Shown: positions 49,711 through 58,672, counted from the first letter of the stretch. The stretch is DNA of 64,000 nt from JBAZZQ01 sp041658725 (GCA_041658725.1 JBAZZQ010000001.1:1-64000), one strand, 5' to 3'. Numbers and translations are program-made. The notes: a model not told the origin generated them from the sequence alone.

Positions 49711-50382
49711 ATGCCCAGACATTTGCAGCGGGAGATCGAAAAATTAAAAAAACATATTCTTGCGTTGGGAGCCGTGGTCGAGGAATCCTTCCAAAAGGCG
49801 GTCCGAGCCATCAAAGATAAAGACGTGGACCTGGCGAACAAAATTATCAGTGACGACGACGAAATCGATCACACCGAAGTGGACATCGAGGAAGAATGCC
49901 TGAAAATCCTCGCTCTCTATCAGCCGGTGGCGACCGATCTGCGGTTCATCGTAGCCGCGCTCAAGATCAACAGCGACCTGGAACGCATCGGGGATCTGGC
50001 CGTCAATATCGCCGAACGCGTCTCGTTCCTGGCCACCCAGGAGAAAGTTACTTTTCCCTTCGATTTCGACGACATGGTCCAAAAAACTCAATCTATGCTC
50101 AAGCGAAGCCTCGACGCTCTGGTCAACCTCGACGCCGGGCTCGCTCGAGAAGTCTGCGCCGCCGATGACGATGTGGACGCCATTAATCGCCAGATGTACA
50201 TCCAGGTCCAGCAGGGAATCCGCGCCCATCCCGACCAAATAGAACCGCTGATTCACTTCCTTTCCATCTCACGCCACCTCGAACGCATCGCCGACCACAC
50301 CACCAATATCGCCGAAGACGTCATCTACATGATCGAAGGCGAAATCGTCCGCCACCGCACCGAAGATTATCGGACAAAATGA
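49711..50382 (+). CDS. phoU: Phosphate signalling protein PhoU
   Basis: 223 residues forming two three-helix PhoU repeats (residues about 5-105 and 110-215), each with the E/DxxxD metal site pattern (ALKINSDLERIGDLAVNIAE; ISRHLERIADHTTNIAEDV). It restrains phosphate uptake and PhoR/PhoB signalling. AAGGAG lies upstream of the ATG. It ends the pst operon. No phoB/phoR is in the window. Confidence 0.95.
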   Translation: MPRHLQREIEKLKKHILALGAVVEESFQKAVRAIKDKDVDLANKIISDDDEIDHTEVDIEEECLKILALYQPVATDLRFIVAALKINSDLERIGDLAVNIAERVSFLATQEKVTFPFDFDDMVQKTQSMLKRSLDALVNLDAGLAREVCAADDDVDAINRQMYIQVQQGIRAHPDQIEPLIHFLSISRHLERIADHTTNIAEDVIYMIEGEIVRHRTEDYRTK

Positions 50383-50476
50383 TTATGTTTCAAATTAAAA
50401 TTGGCGAGAAGAAACTTCCTTTACCCCGACGATATCATTTACTATCATATTGTAGATTAAGATGGGAGTAAGGATC

Positions 50477-51907
50477 ATGGAGAATTATTCAAAGTTCGTC
50501 AGTCCGCTGGCTAGTAGAAGCGCATCGGAGGCGATGCAGGAGATTTTTTCTGCCCAGCGGAAATTTTCCACCTGGCGAAAACTCTGGCTGGCCTTGGCCC
50601 AAACCCAGCGCGAACTCGGATTGGATATTCCGCTTCGAGCTATTCAACAGATGCAACGACATCTAAACGATATCGATTTCCCCAAGGCCGAGGAATACGA
50701 ACGCCGGTTTCGACATGACGTGATGGCTCATATCCACACCTTCGCCGATGCCGCCCCCGCCGCCAGGAGAATCATTCATCTCGGGGCCACCAGTTGCGAA
50801 ATCACCGACAACGCCGACCTGATCATCATGCGCGACGCGGGCCAACTCATCTGCCGATACCTGGCCAACATCATCCACCGACTGGGCCTTTTCGCTAAAT
50901 TATACAAAACTTTACCCACGCTGGGTTTCACGCATTTTCAACCCGCGCAGTTGACCACCGTCGGCAAACGGGCATGCCTCTGGTGCTATGATTTTTGCCG
51001 CGATCTGGAAAATCTGGAAACCCTGCTTGAAAATCTTCCGTTTCGTTCCATCAAAGGCACGACCGGCACACAGGCAAGTTTCCAGGCACTCTTTAACGGT
51101 GACGACAGGAAAGTAACAAAGCTGGAACAGATTTTCGCAAGAAAAATGGGGTTTACGAAAATCGTCCCCGTAACCGGCCAGACCTACACGCGAAAAATCG
51201 ACAGCGAAATCATCTTTGCCCTGGCCAACATCGCGGCCAGTGTTCATAAATTCGCCAATGACATTCGGCTGCTCGCAGGCATGAAAGAAGTCGAAGAACC
51301 TTTTGAAACAAAGCAGGTCGGATCCTCCGCGATGGCTTATAAACGAAACCCGATGCGCTGCGAACGGGCCACCGGCCTATCGAGATTCCTGATCAGTCTT
51401 ACTCAATCCGCCCTGCAAACCCACGCCGAGCAGTGGCTTGAACGCACGCTCGATGATTCTTCCAATCGGCGAATCACTCTCGCCGAAGGCTTCCTTGCCG
51501 CCGACGGCATGCTGAACCTTGTCTTAAACATCGTCGATGGCTTGGTCGTCTATCCGAACGTCATCGCCCGGCACATCCAGGCGGAATTACCGTTCATGGC
51601 CACGGAAGAAATTCTCATGACCGCCGTCAAAGCAGGTGGCGATCGCCAGCATCTGCACGAAAAAATTCGCCGGCATTCCATCGCCGCGGCTGCCGAAGTC
51701 AAACAGTTCGGCCGTCCCAACGATTTAATCCAAAGGATCAAAAACGATCCAGATTTCAACAACATCAACGTCGATAAATTAATGGACCCAAAACATTTCG
51801 TAGGCCGAGCGCCGCGGCAGGTCGATGAATTTATCCGCACCTGCATACAATCCATCCGCACACGTTACCGAAAGGAATTAAACCTAACCGGCCAGGTCAA
51901 AGTGTAG
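50477..51907 (+). CDS. purB: Adenylosuccinate lyase
   Basis: Start chosen at the ATG at 50477, with GGGAG 8 nt before. An ATG at 50462 lies upstream of that site. It gives 476 residues. Fumarase/aspartase superfamily: catalytic segments HLGATSCEITDNAD and the signature GSSAMAYKRNPMRCER. It converts SAICAR to AICAR and adenylosuccinate to AMP, each with release of fumarate. The length fits the longer, eukaryote-like PurB group. The stop codon overlaps a GTAGGGGCGGGGC palindrome. Confidence 0.94.
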   Translation: MENYSKFVSPLASRSASEAMQEIFSAQRKFSTWRKLWLALAQTQRELGLDIPLRAIQQMQRHLNDIDFPKAEEYERRFRHDVMAHIHTFADAAPAARRIIHLGATSCEITDNADLIIMRDAGQLICRYLANIIHRLGLFAKLYKTLPTLGFTHFQPAQLTTVGKRACLWCYDFCRDLENLETLLENLPFRSIKGTTGTQASFQALFNGDDRKVTKLEQIFARKMGFTKIVPVTGQTYTRKIDSEIIFALANIAASVHKFANDIRLLAGMKEVEEPFETKQVGSSAMAYKRNPMRCERATGLSRFLISLTQSALQTHAEQWLERTLDDSSNRRITLAEGFLAADGMLNLVLNIVDGLVVYPNVIARHIQAELPFMATEEILMTAVKAGGDRQHLHEKIRRHSIAAAAEVKQFGRPNDLIQRIKNDPDFNNINVDKLMDPKHFVGRAPRQVDEFIRTCIQSIRTRYRKELNLTGQVKV

Positions 51908-51929
51908 GGGCGGGGCTTGCTCCGCCCTC
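51904..51929. repeat. GTAGGGGCGGGGCTTGCTCCGCCC hairpin (copy E2)
   Basis: GGGGCGGGGC pairs loosely with GCTCCGCCC. It resembles the hairpins of the element at 54762-54882. It begins within the purB stop codon and could serve as its terminator. Confidence 0.65.
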
Positions 51930-51957
51930 TTAATTTTTCGATTCGAAAGGAATCCAA

Positions 51958-52470
51958 ATGGACGAATTAGCAAAAAAAATCAAAACCGCCGCCTATCTCG
52001 AAGGACATTTCGTCCTCCGCAGCGGCAAAACGAGCAATTACTATCTGGACAAATATCTTTTTGAAACGCAACCGGACATTCTTCGCGAACTCGCCGTCCG
52101 GTTTAGTAAATTTGTCGACGAATCGGTCGATCTGATCGGCGGGGCGGAACTCGGCGGGGTCCCACTGGCAGCCGCCGTCGCCCTCCAAACCAACAAACCT
52201 TTCATAATCATTCGCAATAGTAAAAAAGATTACGGCACGAGCAAGCAATTTGAAGGTCCAAACCCCAACGGGAAAAGAGTCCTGCTCGTCGAGGATATCG
52301 CCACCACAGGGGGCCAGGTTCTTGAGGCGGCAAAATCTCTCACAACCGCCGGAGCAAAGGTGAAAAAAATTATCGCAGTCATAGACCGCCAGGAAGGCGC
52401 CCGCGAAAATATCGAAAACGCCGGATTTGCCTTTGAGTCGCTTTTTAAAAAATCCGATCTCGGCATATAG
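51958..52470 (+). CDS. pyrE: Orotate phosphoribosyltransferase
   Basis: 170 residues. GHFVLRSGKTSNYYLDKY, GGAELGGVPLAAAVAL and the PRPP-binding VLLVEDIATTGGQVLEAA identify PyrE. It converts orotate and PRPP to OMP in pyrimidine synthesis. GAAAGGAA precedes the ATG. No other pyr gene is adjacent. Confidence 0.95.
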   Translation: MDELAKKIKTAAYLEGHFVLRSGKTSNYYLDKYLFETQPDILRELAVRFSKFVDESVDLIGGAELGGVPLAAAVALQTNKPFIIIRNSKKDYGTSKQFEGPNPNGKRVLLVEDIATTGGQVLEAAKSLTTAGAKVKKIIAVIDRQEGARENIENAGFAFESLFKKSDLGI

Positions 52471-52531
52471 TTACATAATGTTGCGACATTTGCCGATAAC
52501 AATATACAAGCTTTATTAAGAGGATAGATGA

Positions 52532-54361
52532 ATGTGTGGAATTGTAGGATATATCGGTTCAAAGGTTGCGTCCAATATTCTGCTTGAAGGTCTAAAGCGG
52601 CTGGAATACCGGGGTTACGATTCCGCGGGCATCGCCGTGATCAGCGATCACAGCCTCCTGGTCGAAAAAGCGGTAGGTCGTATTGTAAATCTCGAAGCCA
52701 AGATTGATCAACGTTTCAACGGTCCCACAATGGGCATCGCCCATACCCGCTGGGCCACACACGGAGCGCCCACCGAAATCAACGCACATCCGCATTTGGA
52801 TCACACCGGAAAAATTGCTCTCGTTCATAATGGAATCATCGAGAATTACACTTCTTTGAAGAAATATCTCGAAAGCCAGGCCATCAAATGCGAAAGTGAA
52901 ACCGATACCGAAGTCCTGGCCAAACTGATCGGTTTTTTTTACAAGAACGGTAATCTCGAACAGGCGGTCCGCAGCGCGCTTTTAGAAGTCCGGGGCACTT
53001 ACGGAATCGCCGTCATCTGCGCCGATCAACCGGACAAAATCATCGCCGCCCGAAAAGGCTCGCCGCTGATTATCGGAATCGGCACAAATGAATTCATCGT
53101 CGCCTCCGACGCTTCCGCCATCATCGAGCATACCAACCAGGTCATTTACCTTTCCGACGGCGAGATGGCCATCATTACCCGCGAAGGCTTCCGCACCACC
53201 ACCCTCGACTCCGTTCCCGTCACCAAAGAAGTCCAACAGGTCGAATGGAAACTTGAGCAGATCGAACTCAACGGTTTCCAGCATTTCATGCTCAAGGAAA
53301 TCTTCGAACAGCCGCAATCCGTCCGAATGTGCATGCGAGGACGAATCAATCTCCGCGAAGGGTCCATCCATCTGGGCGGAATCGAGAATTTCGCACGGGA
53401 ACTCACTCGCGCCAAACGTTTCATTTTCACCGCCTGCGGAACCGCCTGGCACGCAGGATTGGTCGGAGAATATCTCTTTGAAGACATCGCGAGAATTCCC
53501 ACCGAAACCGAATACGCCAGCGAGTTTCGATATCGTAATCCCGTCCTCGACGACGGCACGGTCCTCTGCGCCATCAGCCAGTCCGGTGAAACCGCCGACA
53601 CCCTGGCCGCCCTTCGCGAAGCCAAAGAAAAAGGCGCCCTCGCCCTCGGAATCGTCAACACCGTCGGTTCAACCATCGCTCGCGAAACCGACGCCGGTAT
53701 CTATCTGCACGTCGGACCGGAAATCGGAGTCGCCAGCACCAAGGCCTTCACCGGTCAAGTCACAGTCCTCGCCCTGCTCGCTGCGTTTTTGGGTCGAAGA
53801 AAACACCTCTCCGCCGCAAATTTCCAAAAGTTCATCGAAGCCCTCGATCAAATTCCCGATAAAATCGAAAACATCCTCCAGCAATCCGACGACATCCGCC
53901 ACGCCGCAGAAAAACTAGCGGATCGCACCAACTGGCTCTACCTCGGCCGAGGCTACAACTATCCAGTCGCCCTGGAAGGCGCCCTTAAAATCAAAGAAAT
54001 CAGCTACGTCCACGCCGAAGGAATGCCCGCCGCCGAAATGAAGCACGGACCCATCGCCCTGGTCAACCCAGGAATGCCCGCCGTATTCATCGCCACCCAT
54101 TCCAGCCAGTACGACAAGATCATCGGCAACATCGAAGAAGTAAAAGCCCGCGGCGGATGCGTCGTCGCCGTTCTCACCGAAGGCGACAACGAACTAGCCA
54201 AAAAATGCGATTTCCACTTCACCGTCCCGCAAACACTGGAACCACTGGAACCGCTTTTGACGATCATCCCCTTGCAACTATTAGCATACCACGTCGCCGT
54301 AATAAGAGGATGCAACATAGACAAACCCAGAAACCTCGCCAAAAGCGTTACTGTCGAATAA
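52532..54361 (+). CDS. glmS: Glutamine-fructose-6-phosphate aminotransferase
   Basis: 609 residues. Mature N-terminus CGIVGYIG with nucleophile Cys2, GIAHTRWATHGAPTEINAHPH glutaminase motif, then two SIS domains (TACGTAWHAGLVGEY; LGRGYNYPVALEGALKIKEISY) and the C-terminal PRNLAKSVTVE. It makes glucosamine-6-phosphate from fructose-6-phosphate and glutamine, feeding GlmU. The 61-nt gap before it is too short for a glmS ribozyme. AGAGG precedes the ATG. Confidence 0.97.
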   Translation: MCGIVGYIGSKVASNILLEGLKRLEYRGYDSAGIAVISDHSLLVEKAVGRIVNLEAKIDQRFNGPTMGIAHTRWATHGAPTEINAHPHLDHTGKIALVHNGIIENYTSLKKYLESQAIKCESETDTEVLAKLIGFFYKNGNLEQAVRSALLEVRGTYGIAVICADQPDKIIAARKGSPLIIGIGTNEFIVASDASAIIEHTNQVIYLSDGEMAIITREGFRTTTLDSVPVTKEVQQVEWKLEQIELNGFQHFMLKEIFEQPQSVRMCMRGRINLREGSIHLGGIENFARELTRAKRFIFTACGTAWHAGLVGEYLFEDIARIPTETEYASEFRYRNPVLDDGTVLCAISQSGETADTLAALREAKEKGALALGIVNTVGSTIARETDAGIYLHVGPEIGVASTKAFTGQVTVLALLAAFLGRRKHLSAANFQKFIEALDQIPDKIENILQQSDDIRHAAEKLADRTNWLYLGRGYNYPVALEGALKIKEISYVHAEGMPAAEMKHGPIALVNPGMPAVFIATHSSQYDKIIGNIEEVKARGGCVVAVLTEGDNELAKKCDFHFTVPQTLEPLEPLLTIIPLQLLAYHVAVIRGCNIDKPRNLAKSVTVE

Positions 54362-54486
54362 AACAGTAATTTGATCCTTGATAATCCAATCTGAAAAATA
54401 TCTAATAGGGTGAACCGATTGTCTTGGCGAGGAAGAATCGCATGAGAAGATCATCGAGGGTTACTCTTGAGGAATAACGAAAACAG

Positions 54487-54690
54487 ATGAAATTTCTATG
54501 TGTGCTGCTATTGTGGGCAATCGTTTTAGTCTTATGTTGGCCGCTGGCACTTCTGGTACTACTTGTCTGGCCAATTCTTTGGTTATTGTCAATACCCTTT
54601 CGTATTGTCGGAACCCTTATGGAAGCCCTCTTGGCATTAGTGAAAACGATACTTTTCCTACCGGCTCGCTTGCTGGGATATAGAGTGTAA
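54487..54690 (+). CDS. Small Leu/Trp-rich membrane protein
   Basis: 67 residues, almost wholly hydrophobic, with two membrane spans (about 3-33 and 36-58) and a basic C-terminus (ARLLGYRV). Small proteins with the same LLLWAIVLVLCWPLALL style occur in diverse bacteria without assigned function. GAGGAA lies about 11 nt upstream of the ATG. Function unknown. Confidence 0.6.
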   Translation: MKFLCVLLLWAIVLVLCWPLALLVLLVWPILWLLSIPFRIVGTLMEALLALVKTILFLPARLLGYRV

Positions 54691-54761
54691 ACATAATCAA
54701 GCGATAGTATGTAGCACCTATCTTCCTATGCAAACCGGCTTCTATCGTCTTCTGTCTTTTC

Positions 54762-54882
54762 GTAACCGTTCAGATCGTATCGGCTTTTGTAGGGGCGAAC
54801 CTTGTGTTCGCCCTCTTTGCCTACCTTTCGAACCGTATTCAGAAGGGCGAACACAAGGTTCGCCCCCACTCTAAACGGTTTC
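54762..54882. repeat. MITE-like element, GTAACNGTTCAG ends, GGGCGAAC core (element 3)
   Basis: The left end GTAACCGTTCAG (54762-54773) equals that of element 1. The right end CTAAACGGTTTC (54871-54882) matches its complement at 10 of 12 bases. The core is an inverted repeat TAGGGGCGAACCTTGTGTTC (54790 on) against GAACACAAGGTTCGCCCC (54849-54866). Seven bases separate it from element 2. Together they explain most of the 515-bp gap 54691-55205. Confidence 0.75.
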
Positions 54883-54889
54883 AATAATA

Positions 54890-55006
54890 GTAACTGTTCA
54901 GCCCCCCTCTGTCATTGTGCATTGTGCCACGGCTGGCTTGTCCAGCCGTGTCTTAAGAGCACGGTCGGACGAGCCGACCGTGGCACAAAGGGGCCTGAAC
55001 AGTTAC
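54890..55006. repeat. MITE-like element, GTAACNGTTCAG ends, GCCACGG core (element 2)
   Basis: Perfect 12-bp terminal inverted repeats GTAACTGTTCAG (54890-54901) and CTGAACAGTTAC (54995-55006) enclose a double-hairpin GCCACGGCTGG/CCGACCGTGGC core (54923-54988) of the same family as 46987-47053. The compensating base change in both ends relative to element 1 (C to T, G to A) keeps them complementary. Confidence 0.8.
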
Positions 55007-55086
55007 GATTATTTTTTCTTTTCTTCCCTTGTATGTTGGGTGTTGAGTGTCGGCTGTTGGATGTTTCTTCACTTTCTCCGCAGAAA

Positions 55087-55112
55087 CCTGCTCCCTCAAG
55101 GTCGCGGCCTTT
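55087..55112 (+). repeat. ACGGTCGCG-family repeat, degenerate (copy A6)
   Basis: CCTGCTCCCTCAAGGTCGCGG followed by a T run, in the gap before nadE. Confidence 0.65.
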
Positions 55113-55205
55113 TTTCAATTATATAATACCCCTTTTCTCTATTGATATTCATCGCCAAATAGAGAAAATTATAACTGTGTTCAGTTTCTACAAATAAGGA
55201 ACGCT

Positions 55206-56867
55206 ATGAAAATTGCACTGGCTCAGATTAATCCCACGATTGGTGATTTTTCGGGCAATACATATAAAATATTGGATTTTATTTCGCGGGCGAAGGATCA
55301 GCATGCGGAGCTTGTAATATTTCCGGAACTCGCCCTGGTCGGATATCCTCCTAAGGACCTGGTCCTGAAACCGAATTTCATCGACCAGAACCTTGAATCG
55401 CTGGATACTATCGCTAAACAAATGCCCGGTTCGATTACCGCCATGGTTGGGTGCATTCAGCGAAACAATTTGCCACGCGGAAGATCGTTGCACAATTCAA
55501 TGGCTGTCATCGCCGACGGTCGAATCGTCAGCCTGCACCATAAAACCCTCTTGCCGAATTACGACGTGTTCGACGAACAGCGATATTTTGAACCGGGTCC
55601 CATGGTCACGCTCGCGCGGGTCGGCGGCAAAAAAATCGGCTTGAGCATCTGCGAGGACCTGTGGACCATCCAGAACGTCGTGGGAAGGGTGTTATATCAT
55701 CAGGACCCGATCGCCCAATTGGCTCAGGCTGGGGCGGAAATTTTCATCAACGCTTCCGCCTCGCCATTTTTCATAGGAAAAGGCCATATCCGTTCGCAAC
55801 TGCTTTCGGAGCACGCCAAACGGTATCAACTGCCCTTGGTGTACGTCAATCAGATCGGCGGGAATGACGATCTGGTTTTCGGCGGGGCTAGCTGCGTTTA
55901 CGGTCCCGACGGTGAACTTCAAGCCCGCTGTAAAGCATTTGAGGAAGATCTCCTGATTGTCGATGTGCTTAACGGTCCGGCCAAAGGACGAATCGAACCC
56001 TTGCCCCACAGCACCGAAGCGGTCTATAAAGGGCTGATCCTCGGATTGCGCGATTACGTCGAAAAATGCGGATTTCGAAAAGGCGTAGTCATCGGCCTGT
56101 CGGGTGGTATTGATTCTTCCATCGTCGCGTCACTGGCGGTGGAAGCGTTGGGTAAAGACCTTGTTCATGGTGTAGCCATGCCTTCGGAATTCAATTCACC
56201 CGCCAGTCTGGATGACGCCCGCACGCTCGCCGCAAACCTGGGTATTGATTTTTCAGTCGTTCCCATCGAAAAATTGCGGCACGCTTTTAATCAGGAATTG
56301 GCTCCGGTTTTCGCAGGTCGTCAGCCGGACGTTACCGAAGAAAATATCCAGGCCCGCATTCGGGGAACACTGTTAATGGCTCTTTCCAATAAGTTCGGCT
56401 ATCTGCTGCTCAGCACCGGCAACAAAAGCGAAATCGCCATGGGATATTGCACACTATACGGCGACATGGCGGGAGGATTGGCCGTCATCAGCGACGTGCC
56501 CAAAACAATGGTCTACGAATTGTCGGAACATGTGAATCGTGAAAGGGAAATTATCCCCCGGTCCGTATTCACCAAACCCCCGTCCGCCGAGCTTCGGCCA
56601 AATCAGACCGATCAGGATTCCTTACCCCCTTACGACATCCTCGACCAAATCCTGAAAATGTACGTTGAGGAGGAAAAAAACGCCGAAACGATCATCGCCG
56701 CCGGGTTTGATCCGCAAATTGTCGGAAATGTTATTGTTGCCGTCGATAAAAATGAATATAAACGCAAACAGTCCGCCGTCGGTTTGAAAGTTACGTCGCG
56801 CGCCTTCGGTTCCGGCAGAAGGGTTCCGATCGCGCAAAAGTTTACGCAAAAATTTTCGTCGGAATGA
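55206..56867 (+). CDS. nadE: Glutamine-dependent NAD+ synthetase
   Basis: 553 residues. An N-terminal nitrilase-type amidase has the Glu-Lys-Cys triad in LVIFPELALVGYPP, HHKTLLPNYDVFDE and LSICEDLW. The C-terminal synthetase has the P-loop GLSGGIDSSIVA and LLSTGNKSEIAMGYCTLYGDMAGG. It amidates nicotinate adenine dinucleotide to NAD+ using glutamine-derived ammonia. AAGGA lies 8 nt before the ATG. Monocistronic, preceded by a repeat-rich gap. Confidence 0.96.
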   Translation: MKIALAQINPTIGDFSGNTYKILDFISRAKDQHAELVIFPELALVGYPPKDLVLKPNFIDQNLESLDTIAKQMPGSITAMVGCIQRNNLPRGRSLHNSMAVIADGRIVSLHHKTLLPNYDVFDEQRYFEPGPMVTLARVGGKKIGLSICEDLWTIQNVVGRVLYHQDPIAQLAQAGAEIFINASASPFFIGKGHIRSQLLSEHAKRYQLPLVYVNQIGGNDDLVFGGASCVYGPDGELQARCKAFEEDLLIVDVLNGPAKGRIEPLPHSTEAVYKGLILGLRDYVEKCGFRKGVVIGLSGGIDSSIVASLAVEALGKDLVHGVAMPSEFNSPASLDDARTLAANLGIDFSVVPIEKLRHAFNQELAPVFAGRQPDVTEENIQARIRGTLLMALSNKFGYLLLSTGNKSEIAMGYCTLYGDMAGGLAVISDVPKTMVYELSEHVNREREIIPRSVFTKPPSAELRPNQTDQDSLPPYDILDQILKMYVEEEKNAETIIAAGFDPQIVGNVIVAVDKNEYKRKQSAVGLKVTSRAFGSGRRVPIAQKFTQKFSSE

Positions 56868-56917
56868 CGGTTTCGCGTTTCAGTTTCGGGTTAAGAAAGA
56901 GGAGTTTTAAGAGTTTT

Positions 56918-57141
56918 ATGAGTACGTTTCAAAGTCTGGAAGACCTCGAAATTTGGCAAAAGGCTCGACCGGTGAAGTAAAATCGCAACTATATGTGGCT
57001 GTCGATCAAGGATACATTGACAAAAAAACTTTTGATAAACTACTTTTCTCTGTCACACAGATCAGTAAAATGATCGGCAGTCTGATGATTTATTTACGAA
57101 ACTCAAAAATCAAAGGCCTCAAATGTAAACTGGAAAACTAA
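56918..57141 (+). pseudogene. Four-helix-bundle (S23/IVS-type) protein gene with internal deletion
   Basis: The first 20 codons from ATG 56918 (MSTFQSLEDLEIWQKAR) give the typical N-terminus of the small four-helix-bundle proteins often encoded in 23S rRNA intervening sequences. Around 56962-56968 the sequence jumps, in another frame, to the family's C-terminal half (KGSTGEVKSQLYVAVDQGYIDKK, split here) which runs to the stop at 57141. Roughly 50 codons of the middle, including the usual ArgArgAla/IPSNIAEG region, are missing, with a frame change. An intact family member is about 120 residues. Clearly disabled. Confidence 0.8.
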
Positions 57142-57160
57142 CCATAAGGAATTTGAGTAT

Positions 57161-57904
57161 ATGGAACAAGATATAAAGAACCGGGAAAACAACAACCCCC
57201 TTGAATCCGAAACCCAAAACTCGGAACGCGAAACTGGATTTTCCGAACCCGAAACCCAAAACCCGAAACTCGAAACTGGTATTTCCCGGGATCAAATTGT
57301 TGAGGCTATTTTATTCGCCAGCGATACCCCCCTTCCCGCCAGTAAAATCGCCTCCGTCGTCGGAGCGATATCTTCCCGCGAAATCCGCGAGATTATCGAA
57401 AATTTAAATGAGAATTATAATCGAGTGAACTGCGCGTTTCACATTCAGGAAATCGCCGGCGGGTTCCAGATGATGACAAGGCCGGAATTTTCCACTTACC
57501 TTCAGCAGTTATATAAGGTCCGCTCCGAAAGTAAACTCTCCGCCGCGGCGCTGGAAACACTGGCCATCATTGCCTATAAACAACCGGTCCTCCGGGCTGA
57601 AATCGAAGCCATCCGCGGCGTGGCCTGCGGTGAGATGATCCGATCCCTGATGGAAAAAGACCTCATCAAAATCGTCGGACGAGCCGAAGAACTCGGTCGT
57701 CCAATGCTCTACGGAACGACGAAAAAATTCATGCAGGTCTTCGGCCTGGCCTCGTTGGAAGACCTGCCTAAAGTCCCCGAACTTCTCCCGCCAAACCGAC
57801 CAACCCCCGTCCAGCAAAATATCGACGAAATAAAAACATCCCAGGAACCCGCCCCTGCGGAAACAAACTCAGACCCACAAAAACCTGTCGATGCGGAAGA
57901 TTAA
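57161..57904 (+). CDS. scpB: Segregation and condensation protein B
   Basis: 247 residues. Two winged-helix domains from about residue 45 to 205 (ILFASDTPLPASKIASVVG; LSAAALETLAIIAYKQPVLRAEIEAIRG; GRPMLYGTTKKFMQVFGL) match ScpB, which works with ScpA and Smc in chromosome condensation. The first 40 residues are low complexity (two near-copies of ETQN-ETG units) and are encoded by a GAAACCCAAAACCCGAAACTCG-type repeat. The tail is Pro/Glu-rich. scpA is not adjacent. The upstream gene is the broken four-helix-bundle pseudogene, 19 nt away. Confidence 0.93.
   Translation: MEQDIKNRENNNPLESETQNSERETGFSEPETQNPKLETGISRDQIVEAILFASDTPLPASKIASVVGAISSREIREIIENLNENYNRVNCAFHIQEIAGGFQMMTRPEFSTYLQQLYKVRSESKLSAAALETLAIIAYKQPVLRAEIEAIRGVACGEMIRSLMEKDLIKIVGRAEELGRPMLYGTTKKFMQVFGLASLEDLPKVPELLPPNRPTPVQQNIDEIKTSQEPAPAETNSDPQKPVDAED
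57198..57283 (-). repeat. GTTTCGGG-type repeat forming the start of scpB (copy M3)
   Basis: Variants of CGAAACCCAAAAC and CGAAACTCG occur in tandem within codons 13-41 of scpB. The complementary GTTTCGGGTTT type is intergenic at 10584-10606 and 56871-56893. Confidence 0.6.
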
Positions 57905-57916
57905 TCATTTTTTGAT

Positions 57917-58004
57917 CGGGTGGCATGGCTTCGCGTCTTCGCTAAGCCATGTCGTAGTTGCAATCAAAAGACATGGCTAAATAAGAATGTAGCCATGCCA
58001 CCCG
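57917..58004. repeat. GGGTGGCATGG-shell element (copy H2)
   Basis: Terminal inverted repeats CGGGTGGCATGGCT (57917-57930) and AGCCATGCCACCCG (57991-58004) enclose AGCCATGTC/GACATGGCT. It shares its outer bases with 43287-43372 but has a different core. Located between convergent genes. Confidence 0.8.
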
Positions 58005-58025
58005 GAATGTTGCGAAAGGTGGTAC

Positions 58026-58328
58026 TTAGGCAGTCTCACGTCTGACTGTTCGCCGTTTGTGCCAAATGCTCCACAATAAAAAATAAAAACAAGACTGGGC
58101 AAAGATAGTGCCGAAAAAAATCAGAAATGCCCAATTTTCCCCAACCGTTCGGCCTGAAACCTCATAATGTGTGCCGACCCAATGCGATTCAAACCAAACA
58201 TTGGCAACCCCGAAGGGGATGTTCGCCAGGAGAAAAAGCTTGTGCAATCCGGCGGCACCAAGAAACCAGTCAATCAATAAAACGACAACAAGAATTAACA
58301 AAAAAGCTTTAAGGTTTTTTGTGTTCAT
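58026..58328 (-). CDS. Small membrane protein
   Basis: Start at the ATG at 58328, with GGAGG 8 nt upstream. An ATG at 58352 precedes that site. It gives 100 residues, with an N-terminal span (KAFLLILVVVLLIDWFLG), a possible second (LHKLFLLANIPFGVANVWF) and a third (WAFLIFFGTIFAQSCFYFLLW), ending in a basic tail. No family recognised. The 359-bp region upstream (58329-58687) holds AT-rich sequence and then the leader RNA of the glycosyltransferase gene. Confidence 0.7.
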   Translation of the reverse strand: MNTKNLKAFLLILVVVLLIDWFLGAAGLHKLFLLANIPFGVANVWFESHWVGTHYEVSGRTVGENWAFLIFFGTIFAQSCFYFLLWSIWHKRRTVRRETA

Positions 58329-58506
58329 TAAATATTCCTCCATTGATGTCATTCATTTAAGATAAAAATGATACGGCTTAATTTAACCCGTTATCTTTAA
58401 AAACTCAAGAAAAAGTTTTTTATCTTTTTTATCTTGATCGTTGCTTAAAATGATTCGATAACCAGGAATGACATAATGTTATGGCAAAAAACTTCAAACA
58501 ATGTTA

Positions 58507-58535
58507 TTGACAAGTGGTTACAACACGGTTAAAAC
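58507..58535 (+). promoter_or_regulatory. Promoter for the glycosyltransferase leader
   Basis: A perfect TTGACA (58507-58512), 17-nt spacer, TAAAAC (58530-58535). Leader length would be about 145 nt. Confidence 0.5.
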
Positions 58536-58565
58536 TACTGATGAATGATAATGTTCGCAGGATAT

Positions 58566-58672
58566 GGGGGGGTGTAAAAGTGTTTCTACAGACATCTGCT
58601 CCTCGCAGGTGGGTTAGGTCCTGAAGGGACGGCACCTGAATTGAAATTGGCGTCAAAGATATACAAACCGGT
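58566..58672 (+). ncRNA. Candidate rod-shaped leader RNA resembling small SRP RNA
   Basis: The apex CAGGTG (58606-58611) pairs with CACCTG (58633-58638). Between them lies GGTTAGGTCCTGAAGGGACGG, close to the SRP helix-8 consensus GUCAGGUCCGGAAGG but lacking its invariant AGCAG. Outward, GAC/GTC, TCT/AGA, TGT/ACA and GG/CC can continue one long imperfect rod. Either a divergent SRP RNA or a regulatory leader of the downstream gene. The call is tentative. Confidence 0.35.

Noticed and set aside
48746..49711. 321-codon minus-strand frame
   Set aside because: Antisense to pstB along its full length. pstB has all ABC ATPase motifs.
52471..52531. glmS ribozyme upstream of glmS
   Set aside because: The gap to pyrE is only 61 nt and lacks the ribozyme core.
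22586..55006. CRISPR array interpretation of the repeats
   Set aside because: Copies are dispersed tens of kilobases apart, palindromic and of variable core, with no regular spacers or cas genes.
54802..55197. 131-codon plus-strand frame
   Set aside because: Runs through two palindromic elements. Its sequence is explained by the repeats.
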